Shown in pieces: positions 23,920 through 34,604 of a DNA stretch of 64,000 nucleotides. The notes under the pieces were generated by a model. It worked only from the letters and a program-made list of their open reading frames with translations. It had not been told where the DNA came from and ran no database searches. Both the position numbers and the translations under genes were made by a program. Source of the stretch: Anaeramoeba flamelloides (taxonomy: Eukaryota; Metamonada; Anaeramoebidae). How positions within the stretch are numbered: position 1 is the stretch's first letter; the number at the start of each line of letters is the position of its first letter. The stretch is from positions 2,480,001 to 2,544,000 of the forward strand of contig JANTQA010000072.1 of assembly GCA_027625915.1 (NCBI GenBank), given 5' to 3'.

Positions 23920-24500
23920 TTTTTGCAACCTAATTAATTTTTCAATTTTTTTTTAAAATAAGATAGTTAATTGGTAAAAACGTGTTATTTTAAAGTAATT
24001 GAAACATTGGGAATAATTGTAGAAAAATCCTATTTATTTCTATTGGAATTTTATTTTGATCTTAAATTGTAGTTCAAAATTAACATTGTTCTTTTCCTCA
24101 ATAGGGTTCCATAACAATTTTAATTTTTCTATTTTTAAGAAAATGTTATGATTTATTAGTTTTGTTTCATAAAGATATAAATTATTCCTGGATAAGTATT
24201 ATTACAGCCAGTTCCGCTTTTAAGAAACAAACTTTCAAGGAAATTTAAGATTAAAAAAAAATCTCAAATTAGGGCACATTTTTTAGGGTTTTTTTTTTTT
24301 TAACAAATTATTATACTTAATTCTGAATTTTGTGCTTTAATTGTGGTATTTTTTTATGCCTTAAAATTTGTTGAAAGTTTGTGCCTTAAAAGTGGAACTT
24401 ACTGTCTATTTATTTATTATTTGTTCTTCAAGGGCCAATTAAAAAATTAATTGATATTTGAAAAAATTATTTGTAAATTTGACTGAAATAAAGTTCATTT
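23920..24500 (-). repeat. Dispersed repeat R2, reverse copy split by a MITE
   Basis: The reverse complement matches the 4.9-kb and 51.7-kb copies: TTCAGTCAAA near 24488, then TTTTTCAAATATCAATTAAT, TTTTTAATTGGCCCTTGAAG and AACAAATAATAAATAAATAG up to the MITE edge, then on the far side TTTCTTAAAAATAGAAAAAT and AATTCCAATAGAAATAAATA. MITE copy D interrupts it exactly between the two halves. Confidence 0.65.
24205..24404. mobile_element. Mariner-like MITE family M1, copy D (inside R2)
   Basis: Left end CAGCCAGTTCCGCTTTTAAG after TA; right end AAAAGTGGAACTTACTG followed by TC, so the right flank has changed. 200 bp, with T runs in the centre. It interrupts an R2 copy, so it inserted after R2. Confidence 0.8.
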
Positions 24501-24564
24501 TAAATTGGAATAATAATGAAAAATCAAATTATTGTTAAGATCTCGGAAATGAGTTATTGGATTT

Positions 24565-24730
24565 CAATAATAAAGGAGATTTAAATTGTATTTTTTGGTT
24601 CTGTTGATAATAATACAATGTTCCTTTCTTTCAAATTCATTTATTTCTTTTTTTTAATTGATGTGAATTATTAGTTTACAAGTTCTATCAAGGCCCACAA
24701 TTAAAAATTGTTTTCAACTTTTTTTAGAAT
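24565..24730 (+). repeat. Dispersed repeat R7, copy 1
   Basis: Matches 35895-36045 by eye: TTTAAATTGT-TTT, TGATAATAATA, TTATTTCTT, then GTTCTATCAA-CCC and TGTTTTCAACTTTTTT. Divergent and without ORF. It may be a distant relative of R2. Confidence 0.4.
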
Positions 24731-25329
24731 GGGGAAAATTACTCAAAAATCCATTTTTTTGCTATATTTGGGATAATCGCTTTTTTTTTTTGTATTTTCT
24801 TTTTTTTTAAAAAAGGATTTAAATGTAGTTTTGTAAAATAAGTTGATTCCGGATTAAATTTTATGATTGTTTGAAATAATTATGTTTTTTTTTTTTTTTT
24901 ACGGTTTTGAAGCCCTTCTATACTTGAATGATAATGTTTGAATTTTATTTTTCTTTTTATGATTTATCTTATCAAAAGGAAAATATTTAGAAAAAGGTGT
25001 ACTAAGAATGAGAAGAATGAAAAACCAGGAAAAGTCTTTATATATATTTTCTTGTTTCGAGTTTTTTCAGTTTTTTTAGAAAAGTTTATTCATGTAAAAT
25101 AAAGTTTCTATAGTATATGTGTTCAATTGGGATTTCATATTTTTTTTTTGATAAAAAACAAAATATAAAATTATTACAAGACTTTAAAAAAAAAAACGTA
25201 CAACTTAGTAGAAAAAATTAAAATAAATTAATTTAGACACTTTGAAATTTTATGTAACACGAATGTATTAGAAAACACAGAGTATTGGCATAATATAAAT
25301 TTTATTTTTATTCGTTTATGAAGTTCTGG

Positions 25330-25885
25330 CTGTAAGGTTTACATTCCTGAAACTGGAAAAACCACTGTTTTATATAAGGCGTTTTGATATATTAGTTTGG
25401 TTCGTAGCTCATTGATCTTTAACTTAGGTATCAAATTTTGATATTAGTTCAAAAATGAAGATTTTTTTTAATTTATTTTTTTTTTTCCAAAATCCAAATT
25501 GAAGAGTTAAGACTGGGAGACTACAAAACCTTTAATAAAAAAATGTGTTTTTTTTGTTTTTAAGAAGAAAAATTTAATTTACTGTTGAGGCAATTAACTT
25601 TATGAAAAAAAATTTTTTTTAAAAAACTCTAAATTAAACTAATCTTTAATTCAGATTGCAATTGAAAACAAACCACAGATAATTTTCTACATAACCTACT
25701 TTCTAATCTCTTCTTCTTACACTCACCAATTCAGATTTCCAAAAAAAAATAAATGAAAAAAATCATGTTTTTTGAACTTATAAAAAAATTTGATACTTAA
25801 GTCGAAGATCAAGAAATTAAAAAAACAAATAACACTTCCAAAACACCTTATATAAAACAATCTTTTTGTTTCCAGTTTCAGGGAT
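25330..25885. mobile_element. Large inverted-repeat (fold-back) element
   Basis: Left arm ~25345-25510 and right arm ~25725-25885 are complementary over ~160 bp: CCTGAAACTGGAAA, TGTTTTATATAAGGCGTTTT, TTGATCTTTAACTTAGGTAT, CAAATTTTGATA and GTTCAAAAA each recur in reverse complement. The arms look 80-85 % alike by eye. The ~210-bp centre has no ORF. Most likely a fold-back type or MITE-like DNA element; alternatively two inverted copies of a repeat. Confidence 0.6.
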
Positions 25886-25975
25886 TTAAAATCTTAATAG
25901 ATAATTAAAAAAATACGTGACATGAAAATAATCCCTCTACGCTTTTTAATTGTGAAATATTGGGAAATTGTCGGT

Positions 25976-26400
25976 AATTACTTTTATTGAAGAATCAAAC
26001 TTTTAAAATTTAAACCACACACTCCTTAGATTGAAGATTAATGAAATTACACTAGTTCAAAACACCATTCAATCAAAAAGAATAAAAAAATCTTATTTTC
26101 CAAATTCATTGTAAACCTATATAAAAATTCATCATTTTTCAAAAATAAGAAGATCTACTTTGGCTATCAAACATTTATTTGAGTATTCTAGAGACACCCT
26201 ATTTTAATGAACCATGTATCGGTTTATTACTCAGTTCATTACAAGTGTTTATTTATAAAAAGGATTTGATTTTAAATAAAAGGAATTATTCAACAATTTT
26301 CCTAATATAAACAATTAAAACTTTGGTTCCAGCTATTTTCGTGTCTGTATATTGTTTAATTCTAAACTTTCGTAAAGTATATGCCTTTGATGAAACATTA
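25976..26400 (+). repeat. Dispersed repeat R6, copy 2
   Basis: Its first part aligns with 4540-4870 and its last part (AAAAGGATTTGATTTTAAAT, CAACAATTTTCC, TATTTTCGTGTC) with 33830-33940, so it links the two shorter copies. Confidence 0.55.
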
Positions 26401-27738
26401 CCCAAAGAAAAAATTTTAACTTTTCAAAACACAAAGTACCAATATTTAACAAATTGTAAAAATTGAATCAATAAATAATTCTTTTAGATTTCAAGAATTG
26501 ATGACAAATTGAAAAAAAAATAATTGGAATTTCCCAAAGGTTGCAAAACAAGGGTAAGCTTTTTAACCAGAAAATTTAAATATTTTTTTCCTTTAATTTC
26601 GAAATTGACTCTTTTTTTTAAAGTCGATCCGTCTAATTGATCTTGTAAATTAGTTTTTGTGAAATCATCTTTGACTTACAAACAATTAGGTGTTAGGTGT
26701 GCACCCTTAAAAGTTCAACTTTAAGTATTTTGTCTCTTATTAGTTAATAAAATCAGAATGGACGAGATTTGATTGTTTAACAAAAAAGCGCAAGTCTTTG
26801 GGATAACTACCCCTTTCTTTAAAATACCAAACTCACTCTTTCTTACTGTTATATGAAAATAATAAGATTTGTGTGAAACTCAAAAAGGAAAAATTTTTAA
26901 ATTTCAAGTTTTTGAACAAACACTCAGAAACTGTTAAAAAAGGTGAAAAAAATCCTTTAGATGAATTTATTTATAAGAGAATTTCAATAGAATTTAACAA
27001 CTTGGCTTATTTGTATTTGCCAAATAAATGGTAATAAATTTTCACTTCTATTTCCCTTTTGTTCTTTTACAAATAGAGTATTTCAAACAAGCTGCTTTAC
27101 ATTTTGAACTCTACTCAAGAAAAAAAAGGGAAATGAGGAGGTACTTTTTTCCGATTTTTAATGCAAATATTACTGTGTAAATAACGGTGGATTCAAAAAA
27201 ATAATCGAATATAACTTTGAAAATTATGTTGTGTCAATAAAAGCAAATAACACAAGATCTAATTTATCTTTTGACTGTTTTTCTTAAAAATTGAGAATTA
27301 TTCAAGTTTTATTTGTTCTAAACAAGAGAAAAAAAAAGTTCAAAGAAGAAATAAAGTCTTTTCCTTGCACAATTAAAGAATCTTAAAAACAACTGATTCA
27401 CTCTAAAACTAAAACAATCAAAGGTGTTCTGTTAGAATCTTAAATTTGGGTGTAACTTTTACCAAAAACAATTTTTATTTCCAAAAAAGTTTAATTCGAT
27501 TATTCTTCAGAAACACACAAATTTTGAGTTATTAAATTTGAGGTAGAGGAGAAATAAGAAAAACTCAAAACATGCTTAAAGTTGACAAATAAACAGAAGA
27601 AATTCAACAAAAACACAAAAATTTCTCTCTTTTTTTCTACAAAAACTCTCATTTTTTTTTTTTTTTTTTTTTTTCTTTTGTTCATTTCGAAGCAAAACCA
27701 TTTTTGAAAATTACAAGGTTTTGAATTTCAAAAAAGAG

Positions 27739-30700
27739 ATGACAAACCTCAACCTAAAAACAAATGGGAATGTTCAACCACCCAAAACCAATCGTCCCCA
27801 ATTCGAAACCAAAAAAAAAAAACTCTTAATCAGAAAGCCTTATAAATCAGCAAAAACAAGATCAAATACACACTTTGTTTCTAACGAGAAAAAAATCAAG
27901 CAAGAGACAGAAGTTTCACAAATTATTGAAAAAAAAGAAGCCCAAAACCTGATTCGAGAGGACAAAGAAAAAACTCTTATGAGGCGAAAAACACAGCCTG
28001 TCTTTGCAAATTATTTAATTTCAAATCTTTTAAAAAATAAATGCGTGAATGAAAAGATACAAGAACAGGAGTGTGAACGAGAACAAGAACAAGAACGGGA
28101 ACAAAAAGAAATGGAAGAACAAGAAAACGAAGAACAAGAGTTTGAGAATACCTCAATTTATGAGAAGAAGGAATTTACAAATAGTGTTATTGATTATTTG
28201 GAGGTACATTTTTATTTAGCGGAACAAATTGAAAATTTTTTATCCTTGTTTGATGATTTGACGCAATGTCTGGATAACCAAGATCAGGAAAAGTTGTCTT
28301 CATTAATGAAAAACTTTTTGTTTTTAAGCAAAAAAATTGAAAAGTTGGGCTCTCGTGCAGATGAATATATTATTGTATATTCACAAAAAATCTCAAAAAC
28401 AGAATATAACGATTTCCTTTTAGAACCTTTCACCACAGGAGTCACGCAAGTGATTTTAAATTTATTAACTTTAAGTAGTGGATATATTAAAGGGATTGAT
28501 CATTTTCGAAAAAAGATCGATCTTGAAAAGGAAAGTTTGGAAATTAAATTGTTAGATATTGCGATTAAAATTTCTTGTTGGATTGAAGTTGTTGAATACG
28601 TTGAACAAAAGAATAGCCAAAAGAGAAAAGAAGTTGAACCACAAAATAATCAAAACCAAAATCAGAAAAACAATAATAATAATAATAATAACAACAACAA
28701 CTTTCAAAGCAACAAAAATCAAAACAATAATGATTTAAAAATTGAAAATGAATCAAATACTTTGGAAATTAGAAAATTAGAAATTAAAGAACTGAGGAAA
28801 AGAAGAACAACATTATCAACACATAGGTCCCTTAATCAAGTTGACAAAATTAGGAAAAAACAAATTAATAATTTTTACTCTGAAAATAACAAAAATAATT
28901 TAATCAAAAACAACAACAACAACAACAGCAGCAGTAGCAGCAGCAGTAGCAGCAGCAACAAAGACGGCAACGGCAGCGAAAATGAGAATAAAAATAACCT
29001 CAATGTAAAAAAGGAAGACAGAGACACAGTGAAAGTCCATTTTGATAAAGATTATTTTAAAACATTTATTATTTCGAAAAATTGCACAGTCCAAGAATTA
29101 ATCGAAAAAATTAAAGTCAAAACCTTTTTAAATTTCACCCAAGATTACGTCTTTGTCGAAAAGATTGGGAATTTGGAACGAATTTTGAATCCAAAATTAA
29201 AACCTAGTTTTTTACAAGAATTTTGGGAGCAATCTGAAAAAGATTTCTGTAAATTTGAATTCAAAGCAAGAAACAAAATAAAAAATTTATACAATACAGA
29301 TGAAAAAAGGCTGATCAAAATATATTTTGAAAACAATTGCTATGTTACAATCCAAATTACAAAAAATACCTTGTGCTTGGATGTGTTAAAAAAGGTATGT
29401 AAGAAAATCCATATCACAGATCAATCCATCATCGGATACTCTATTTATATTAAAAAGGACACTTTTATTTGCTCTTATTCAACCCTTGGCAGATTTCGCC
29501 AAGTGAACACTTCTATTAATCAAAAGGGATTGTTTCAGGACAGTAATGAAAATTTCCACGATTTACGTTTTATTGAATTAGATGAAAATATTTTCCAAAA
29601 CATTGAGTATGCTGAAATTAATTCTAAAAAAATTATACTAATTTTTGCTGAAAATTCTTTGCATTCACCAAAATTACCGACAGTGCAATATAATAATACA
29701 GCAATTAGTATCAGGAAAATGAGACAGATCGAAAAAGATATTGGTGAAGAAAAATTAGAAAAACAAAAAAACGTGGATCAAACCATTGATAAAGAAAATA
29801 GTTTTGGAGTAAATATAATAACAGAGAAAGAGAAAGGTGGTGGAAGGGAAGGAGGGAATGTGAGGGGAAGAGGAAGGGGCAAGGGAAGAGAAACAGTGGG
29901 GGGGAGAGGCAGAGGCAGAGGCAGAGGCAGAGACAGAGGCAGAGGTAGAGGGAAGGATACTACTACTACTAATAATAATAATAATAACGACAATAAACCA
30001 AAATTGTTATTAAGAAGAAACACTTTTAATAAAAAAAACCCACTTATAAACCACAATAATTCAACAAAAAATATTGGTTCCCATAATTCTACCGATATCA
30101 ATACACATACAAATGATAATAATATCAATAGCAAAAATAACAGCAATAATAATTATAATTCTGGCAATAATAACAACAGTAATAAAAACAAATACAGCAA
30201 TAATACTAATACTAATAATAATAATAATAATAATAAAGAGAATCAAAATATCAAAAATAATAATGAAAAAAAAAAATTAGAAGAAAAAATTTTAAAAAGG
30301 GGCGAAATTTGTAAAATAGAAATTTTTAAAAATCAGCAATGGAAACAATTTTTTTTTTCAACAAAAGGAAACCGATGTTATTACTTTTTGGATCTAGAAA
30401 CTAGCCAAGCAAACTATGAAACCATTTCATTATTGCATGCCAAAATTGAAAAGGAAAATACCTATCAAGGAAAAAAGAATGTTATTATTTTAAATTTGTT
30501 TACAGGAATAAAATATTATTTACATTTCATTACCAATAAAGATTATTTTGAATGGAAACAGAAAATTGAAAGGGGGTTAATTAATTTAGTAGATAATAAT
30601 TTAAAGCCTTCTGTAATAAAAAATGTAAGAATAAACAAATTCAAATTAATGGAAATAACAAAAATCAAGCAAAAAATGCAGTCACGGACCTTTACAAATT

Positions 30701-31332
30701 GGTTAAACCATCACATTTCGACAAATATAAAATACTTGGAGGTTAGAAAAAAGGTAATCGAAATAAATAAAGATTTGGATGATGGATTAATATTATTATT
30801 AGCCCTAGAAAAAATTACTAACCAAGAATACCAATATAACTTATCACCTATACGGTTATTGCACAAGGTAAATAATTTACAAATTTTTTTCAAAGCTTTA
30901 AAATCCGGTAACCTTGATCTAGGCGAAATCAATGAAGAATCGGTTTTGGATGGAAATTTAAATTTTATTTTAAGCCTCGTCTGGCTATTAATTTATAAAA
31001 TGGAAAACATGAACTCATCAAGGGACAATTTATTATTCTGGCTAAGAGAAAAAATTAAAAAAGTCACAAATAGAGAAATTGAGAATTTTACAGACTTTAA
31101 AGATGGCAATTTATTTCATTATTTATTGCTTTCAATAAAACCTGATATTTATACTAATTTTGATGACATTTTAAAGAAAAGCCAAGAAGAAAAATTATAT
31201 CTAGCTTTTCGTGATTCTTTGAAATATTTTAAAATTCCAAAAATTTTAGAAATTAATGATTTTGAAAAAGAGTATATTGATGAAAGATCAATAATGACTT
31301 ATTTGTTTTATTTCCAAAAAATAACAAGATAA
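27739..31332 (+). CDS. RA-like/RG-rich/PH/double calponin-homology protein
   Basis: One uninterrupted frame from the first ATG at 27739: 1197 aa. Order: basic N-terminus; Glu/Gln-rich coiled region (~113-135); an unassigned helical domain (~149-288); Asn and Ser runs (~315-330 and ~397-412); an RA/ubiquitin-like fold (~428-493, KVHFDKDYFKTF) and probably a second (~521-574, LIKIYFENNCYVTI); an RG-rich tract (~700-739, GRGRGRGKGR); Asn-rich linker (~771-840); PH domain (~845-948, closing Trp in DYFEWKQKIERG); CH1 (~978-1088, RTFTNWLN, DLDDGLILLLALE) and CH2 (~1095-1197, NLLFWLREK, FKDGNLFHYLL). Paired CH domains of this order form an actin-binding module; RA and PH suggest recruitment by a Ras/Rap GTPase and phosphoinositide. 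I infer a membrane-cortex linker. The combination matches no named family I know. Confidence 0.88.
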   Translation: MTNLNLKTNGNVQPPKTNRPQFETKKKKLLIRKPYKSAKTRSNTHFVSNEKKIKQETEVSQIIEKKEAQNLIREDKEKTLMRRKTQPVFANYLISNLLKNKCVNEKIQEQECEREQEQEREQKEMEEQENEEQEFENTSIYEKKEFTNSVIDYLEVHFYLAEQIENFLSLFDDLTQCLDNQDQEKLSSLMKNFLFLSKKIEKLGSRADEYIIVYSQKISKTEYNDFLLEPFTTGVTQVILNLLTLSSGYIKGIDHFRKKIDLEKESLEIKLLDIAIKISCWIEVVEYVEQKNSQKRKEVEPQNNQNQNQKNNNNNNNNNNNFQSNKNQNNNDLKIENESNTLEIRKLEIKELRKRRTTLSTHRSLNQVDKIRKKQINNFYSENNKNNLIKNNNNNNSSSSSSSSSSNKDGNGSENENKNNLNVKKEDRDTVKVHFDKDYFKTFIISKNCTVQELIEKIKVKTFLNFTQDYVFVEKIGNLERILNPKLKPSFLQEFWEQSEKDFCKFEFKARNKIKNLYNTDEKRLIKIYFENNCYVTIQITKNTLCLDVLKKVCKKIHITDQSIIGYSIYIKKDTFICSYSTLGRFRQVNTSINQKGLFQDSNENFHDLRFIELDENIFQNIEYAEINSKKIILIFAENSLHSPKLPTVQYNNTAISIRKMRQIEKDIGEEKLEKQKNVDQTIDKENSFGVNIITEKEKGGGREGGNVRGRGRGKGRETVGGRGRGRGRGRDRGRGRGKDTTTTNNNNNNDNKPKLLLRRNTFNKKNPLINHNNSTKNIGSHNSTDINTHTNDNNINSKNNSNNNYNSGNNNNSNKNKYSNNTNTNNNNNNNKENQNIKNNNEKKKLEEKILKRGEICKIEIFKNQQWKQFFFSTKGNRCYYFLDLETSQANYETISLLHAKIEKENTYQGKKNVIILNLFTGIKYYLHFITNKDYFEWKQKIERGLINLVDNNLKPSVIKNVRINKFKLMEITKIKQKMQSRTFTNWLNHHISTNIKYLEVRKKVIEINKDLDDGLILLLALEKITNQEYQYNLSPIRLLHKVNNLQIFFKALKSGNLDLGEINEESVLDGNLNFILSLVWLLIYKMENMNSSRDNLLFWLREKIKKVTNREIENFTDFKDGNLFHYLLLSIKPDIYTNFDDILKKSQEEKLYLAFRDSLKYFKIPKILEINDFEKEYIDERSIMTYLFYFQKITR

Positions 31333-32049
31333 TCAATGAATTGGTTTATTAATATATATATATCTTTATTGACAAAATTATTAATTGTATTTTTTAATTA
31401 TAATTTTTTATTAAATGATAATTATTAAATAAGAAAACTAAATAATAATAATACGTAATTAAAATACATTACTACTACTATTATTTATTATTTAAAATAA
31501 AATATTAATAGAAAAAATTAATAATCAATTTTAATCATTTTTTTTTTATATTTACTTATTGATTTTATTTGTTTTGTAAATAAAATTTTCATTTTTTTTT
31601 TTTGCAAGTTATTACTCAAATCTATTCTGAGGTAATATAATAAATTCAAATTATTTTAACTATTTACGAACAAAAAATCATTCCAATTTTGAAAAAAAAT
31701 ATTACTTTTATTGAAACAAACATAACGGTATATTATTAATTTTCAAATTTGATCAAATTGAATTTTTTTATATTTTTGAAGAGTTTCTTGATTTTTATCA
31801 TTATGTAAGTTTTTAATTACTTTTAATAATTTTGAGAGGAAAAATCAAAGAGAATATTTTGTGATTAGTATTATTTAATTACTTAAATTGTAGAAAATAC
31901 ATAAATTTGAAATCAACACTACTAAATATTTTTTCAAAATTTGATCCAAACCCAATTTTTACCCAAAAAGTTTAGTAGAAATTTTTTCCCCTTAAAACAA
32001 GTTGCAAATGTCTAATTGGTATCTTAATTAATTTTTTTTTTTCAAAAAC

Positions 32050-32165
32050 CAGGACAAAATTCTCTAACATACCAGCCAAACCACACGAATCTACCCCAAC
32101 CTACCCTGGCAGACTCTAAAACACTTCACCCAACACGAAATGGGGGTTTAAATACCCACAACCAA
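32050..32165. other. C-rich island in AT-rich DNA
   Basis: About 115 bp with many CC and CCC groups (ACCAGCCAAACCACACGAAT, then CTACCCCAACCTACCCTGGC), far richer in G+C than its surroundings. It has no long ORF and no clear tRNA A/B boxes. It could be part of an RNA gene, a regulatory element or foreign DNA. Confidence 0.4.
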
Positions 32166-32734
32166 TATATTTCAATGGAATTGACTATTTCAAAAAAATT
32201 CGAATTATACATATTCGAAATTTGATTAAATTTGAAAAGTCATTATTTTTCCGTAACATAAACTCGGAAATACTTTGTATAATAAGGATTTTATTATAAA
32301 AAATTATCCTAAAATGTTCAATTATAGAAACATTATATAAAAATGTTTGAAATATATTTCTTTGATTATTATAATATATATTCATTACTATTGTTTTTGG
32401 ACAAATTTGGATATTAAATAATTGTCTCAGATAGAAAATTGATATTAAAAAAATAAAAGCCAACTCATAAACTAAAATAATTCAGAATATACCCTGATTT
32501 AAATATAATTAAACAACCTTTATTTTAATCTGATAAGAACGAATTTTTGATATTTTACTTCTTGAATTAGTAGATTATATTTATTCATTTATTTATCTAG
32601 AGAAAGGAGCAATTAAAAAAATTATATAAAAAAAAAAAAAAAGAAAAAAATTAAAATATCAATAAAAAATAATAATATCGTTTGTGGGTATAAATGAAAA
32701 ATAACTATCCTCTGTTTTTTTTTTTTTTTTTTTT

Positions 32735-33460
32735 TTAATTTAAAAGAACTGAATAAAATCCGTGATTTTATTCTATTCTTTTGAAATCTGTAAAATACTG
32801 TTAAGTTTTTTTTTTAATTTTTGAAATGAAAAGAAAATTTCAAAATTTTTCTTTTAATTTCAAAAAAAAAAAAAAACAAGGTACTTTACGGTACTTGAAG
32901 GTACATGATCAAATTTTTGGTTAGGTTACCCAGAATTTGAAATAATTGAGTAAAATACTTGAATTTATCAAATTCTTTCAAATTCTGGAAAACTGTTGTT
33001 AGATTTTTTAAATTTTTGAAATTAAAAGAAAAATTTTAAAATTTTCTTTTTATTTCAAAAATTGAAAAAAAAACTTGGTATTTTACGATCCTTCACGACA
33101 CATGAAGACATTTTTGTTTCGGTTTTCTCGAGTTTTCTTTTTATTTGTGAAGTGTTCTAGGTTTTTTTGAGGTTTTCTATTTTATTTATAAAATCTATCG
33201 ATTTTCGTTAGGTTTTTTTTACTTTAGAAATAAACAGAAAATTTTAATAAATTTTCGGTTTATTTCTAAAGTAAAAAAAACCTAGGACACTTCACAAATA
33301 AATAGAAAACTCAAAAAAACCTAACAAAAATCAATGGATTTTATGACCAAAGTTATGTCCCCCAAGAATACCACTGTTAGTTTTTCCAGAATTCAAAAAA
33401 ATGAGTTAAATCTTCTATTTTGCTCGATTCTTTGGAATTCTGGAAAACTTAGGAACTTGA
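32735..33460. repeat. Palindromic-module cluster IV (largest)
   Basis: Modules in order: a GAATAGA/TCTATTC type (32741-32795), an AAATGAAAAGAAAATTTCA type (32800-32880), a second of the first type (32920-32995), a second of the next type (33000-33080), a compound palindrome (33125-33340) whose core GTTAGGTTTTTTTTACTTTA...TAAAGTAAAAAAAACCTAG sits inside outer arms GAAGTGTTCTAGG/CCTAGGACACTTC, and another first-type module (33376-33450). Spacers include TACTTTACGGTACTTGAAGG and ATTTTACGATCCTTCACGAC. Confidence 0.75.
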
Positions 33461-33739
33461 TGACACTTGATTTCACCCGAATGAATTCACAAAACGCACA
33501 TGTGTGGTCCGATAGAAAGATTATTGTTTACATATAAATATTCCACAACATGTGATTAATAATTGGTAATTATAACTCTCACAATGGGGGCATACGGTAC
33601 CCAAATTGATATATATATATATATTACTATTTTCTATATTGTTTGTTTTCAAATTTTTATTAGTAATTTATCTTTATTACCCTAATTTTCTGACCATAAG
33701 AACTCTGATGAAAACTTTCCAACAAGAAAAATAAATTTC

Positions 33740-33960
33740 ATAATTTTGATTCGTCATCTTGAAGAGTCACCATGAATTTTTTAGAATGATAACTTTTTCA
33801 TTACGTTTTTTATCTATCATCTGTAAAGTTTGATTTCGTAAAAAAAGGGATTTGATTTTAAATAAATGAAATTACACAACAATTTTCCAAATATCCACAA
33901 TTAAAAATCTTGTCAGTGATTATTTTCATGTCCGGTAATTTTTTCACTACTATAACCAAA
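33740..33960 (+). repeat. Dispersed repeat R6, copy 3 (partial)
   Basis: GGGATTTGATTTTAAATAAA, CAACAATTTTCCAAATAT and TTATTTTCATGTC match the end of the 26.3-kb copy. The stretch before it, with CGTCATCTTGAA, weakly resembles sequence near 4443. Confidence 0.5.
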
Positions 33961-34604
33961 GAACGCTACTTAAGGTTCTGAAAATTGAGAGTAATAATCT
34001 GCAAGTGATGAAAAACCCAAATTTATCGATGGAAATCAAAAGAAGGAGTTTCAGTACAAAATTCTGAGAAAAAAAGTATTTTATTATTTTTATCTTATAT
34101 TTTTTTCTTGTTTTTTGTCCGTTTATTATTTTGTTTTTATTTTTTTCTGTTCTTGATAAAACAAATTTAATATCTTCAACAAAACAAATTCGAGACATAG
34201 GTAAGCCAGATCATTGTTAAAAACAATTCTGAAAGATTCATTTATCAAATTATCTAACATTCTTCAATAATTTTTAAGAGAAATGAATTTAAAAAAAAGC
34301 TGATCGTTTGATTCCCACTTTTCATTTTTTCTCATCAAACAAAAAACTTAGATCTTAAAGTTTCAAGGTAGGTTTTTTTCTGAAACGACTGAACCTCTGT
34401 CTTTTAGAAATCAAATATTTTCACCTTTAAAAAAATTTTTTATCATAAAAAAAAATTAGATTTAACTCGTAATAAAAGATCTAATTAAGAAGTCAATTGA
34501 ATAACAAAAAGAAAGTGAGTTTATAAAAAATTTCAAAAAGTAGACAAATCATTTTTCAGTTTTTTGAGTGTTTTGTTTCACTTTTATTTTATCATTTTTC
34601 CGAA

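Larger units (their letters stand above)
22895..27738. other. Intergenic region between Gα and the RA-PH-CH gene
   Basis: No supported gene. Contains a (TA)n tract (~23198-23220), a reverse R2 copy holding MITE copy D, repeat R7 (24565-24730), a large inverted repeat (25330-25885) and repeat R6 (25976-26400). A run of about 25 T at 27651-27674 lies just ahead of the next gene. Confidence 0.65.
31333..34604. other. Intergenic region between the RA-PH-CH gene and importin alpha
   Basis: Holds a G+C-richer island (32050-32165), palindrome cluster IV (32735-33460), and a repeat R6 piece (33740-33960). Frames inside the palindromes are not genes. Confidence 0.65.

Noticed and set aside
29778-30280. 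Overlapping frames antisense to the RA-PH-CH gene
   Set aside because: Leu/Pro and Ile/Val runs that are only the complement of the RG-rich and Asn-rich codons.
33334-33537. 67-codon frame at the end of palindrome cluster IV
   Set aside because: Lies in palindromic repeats with no motif.
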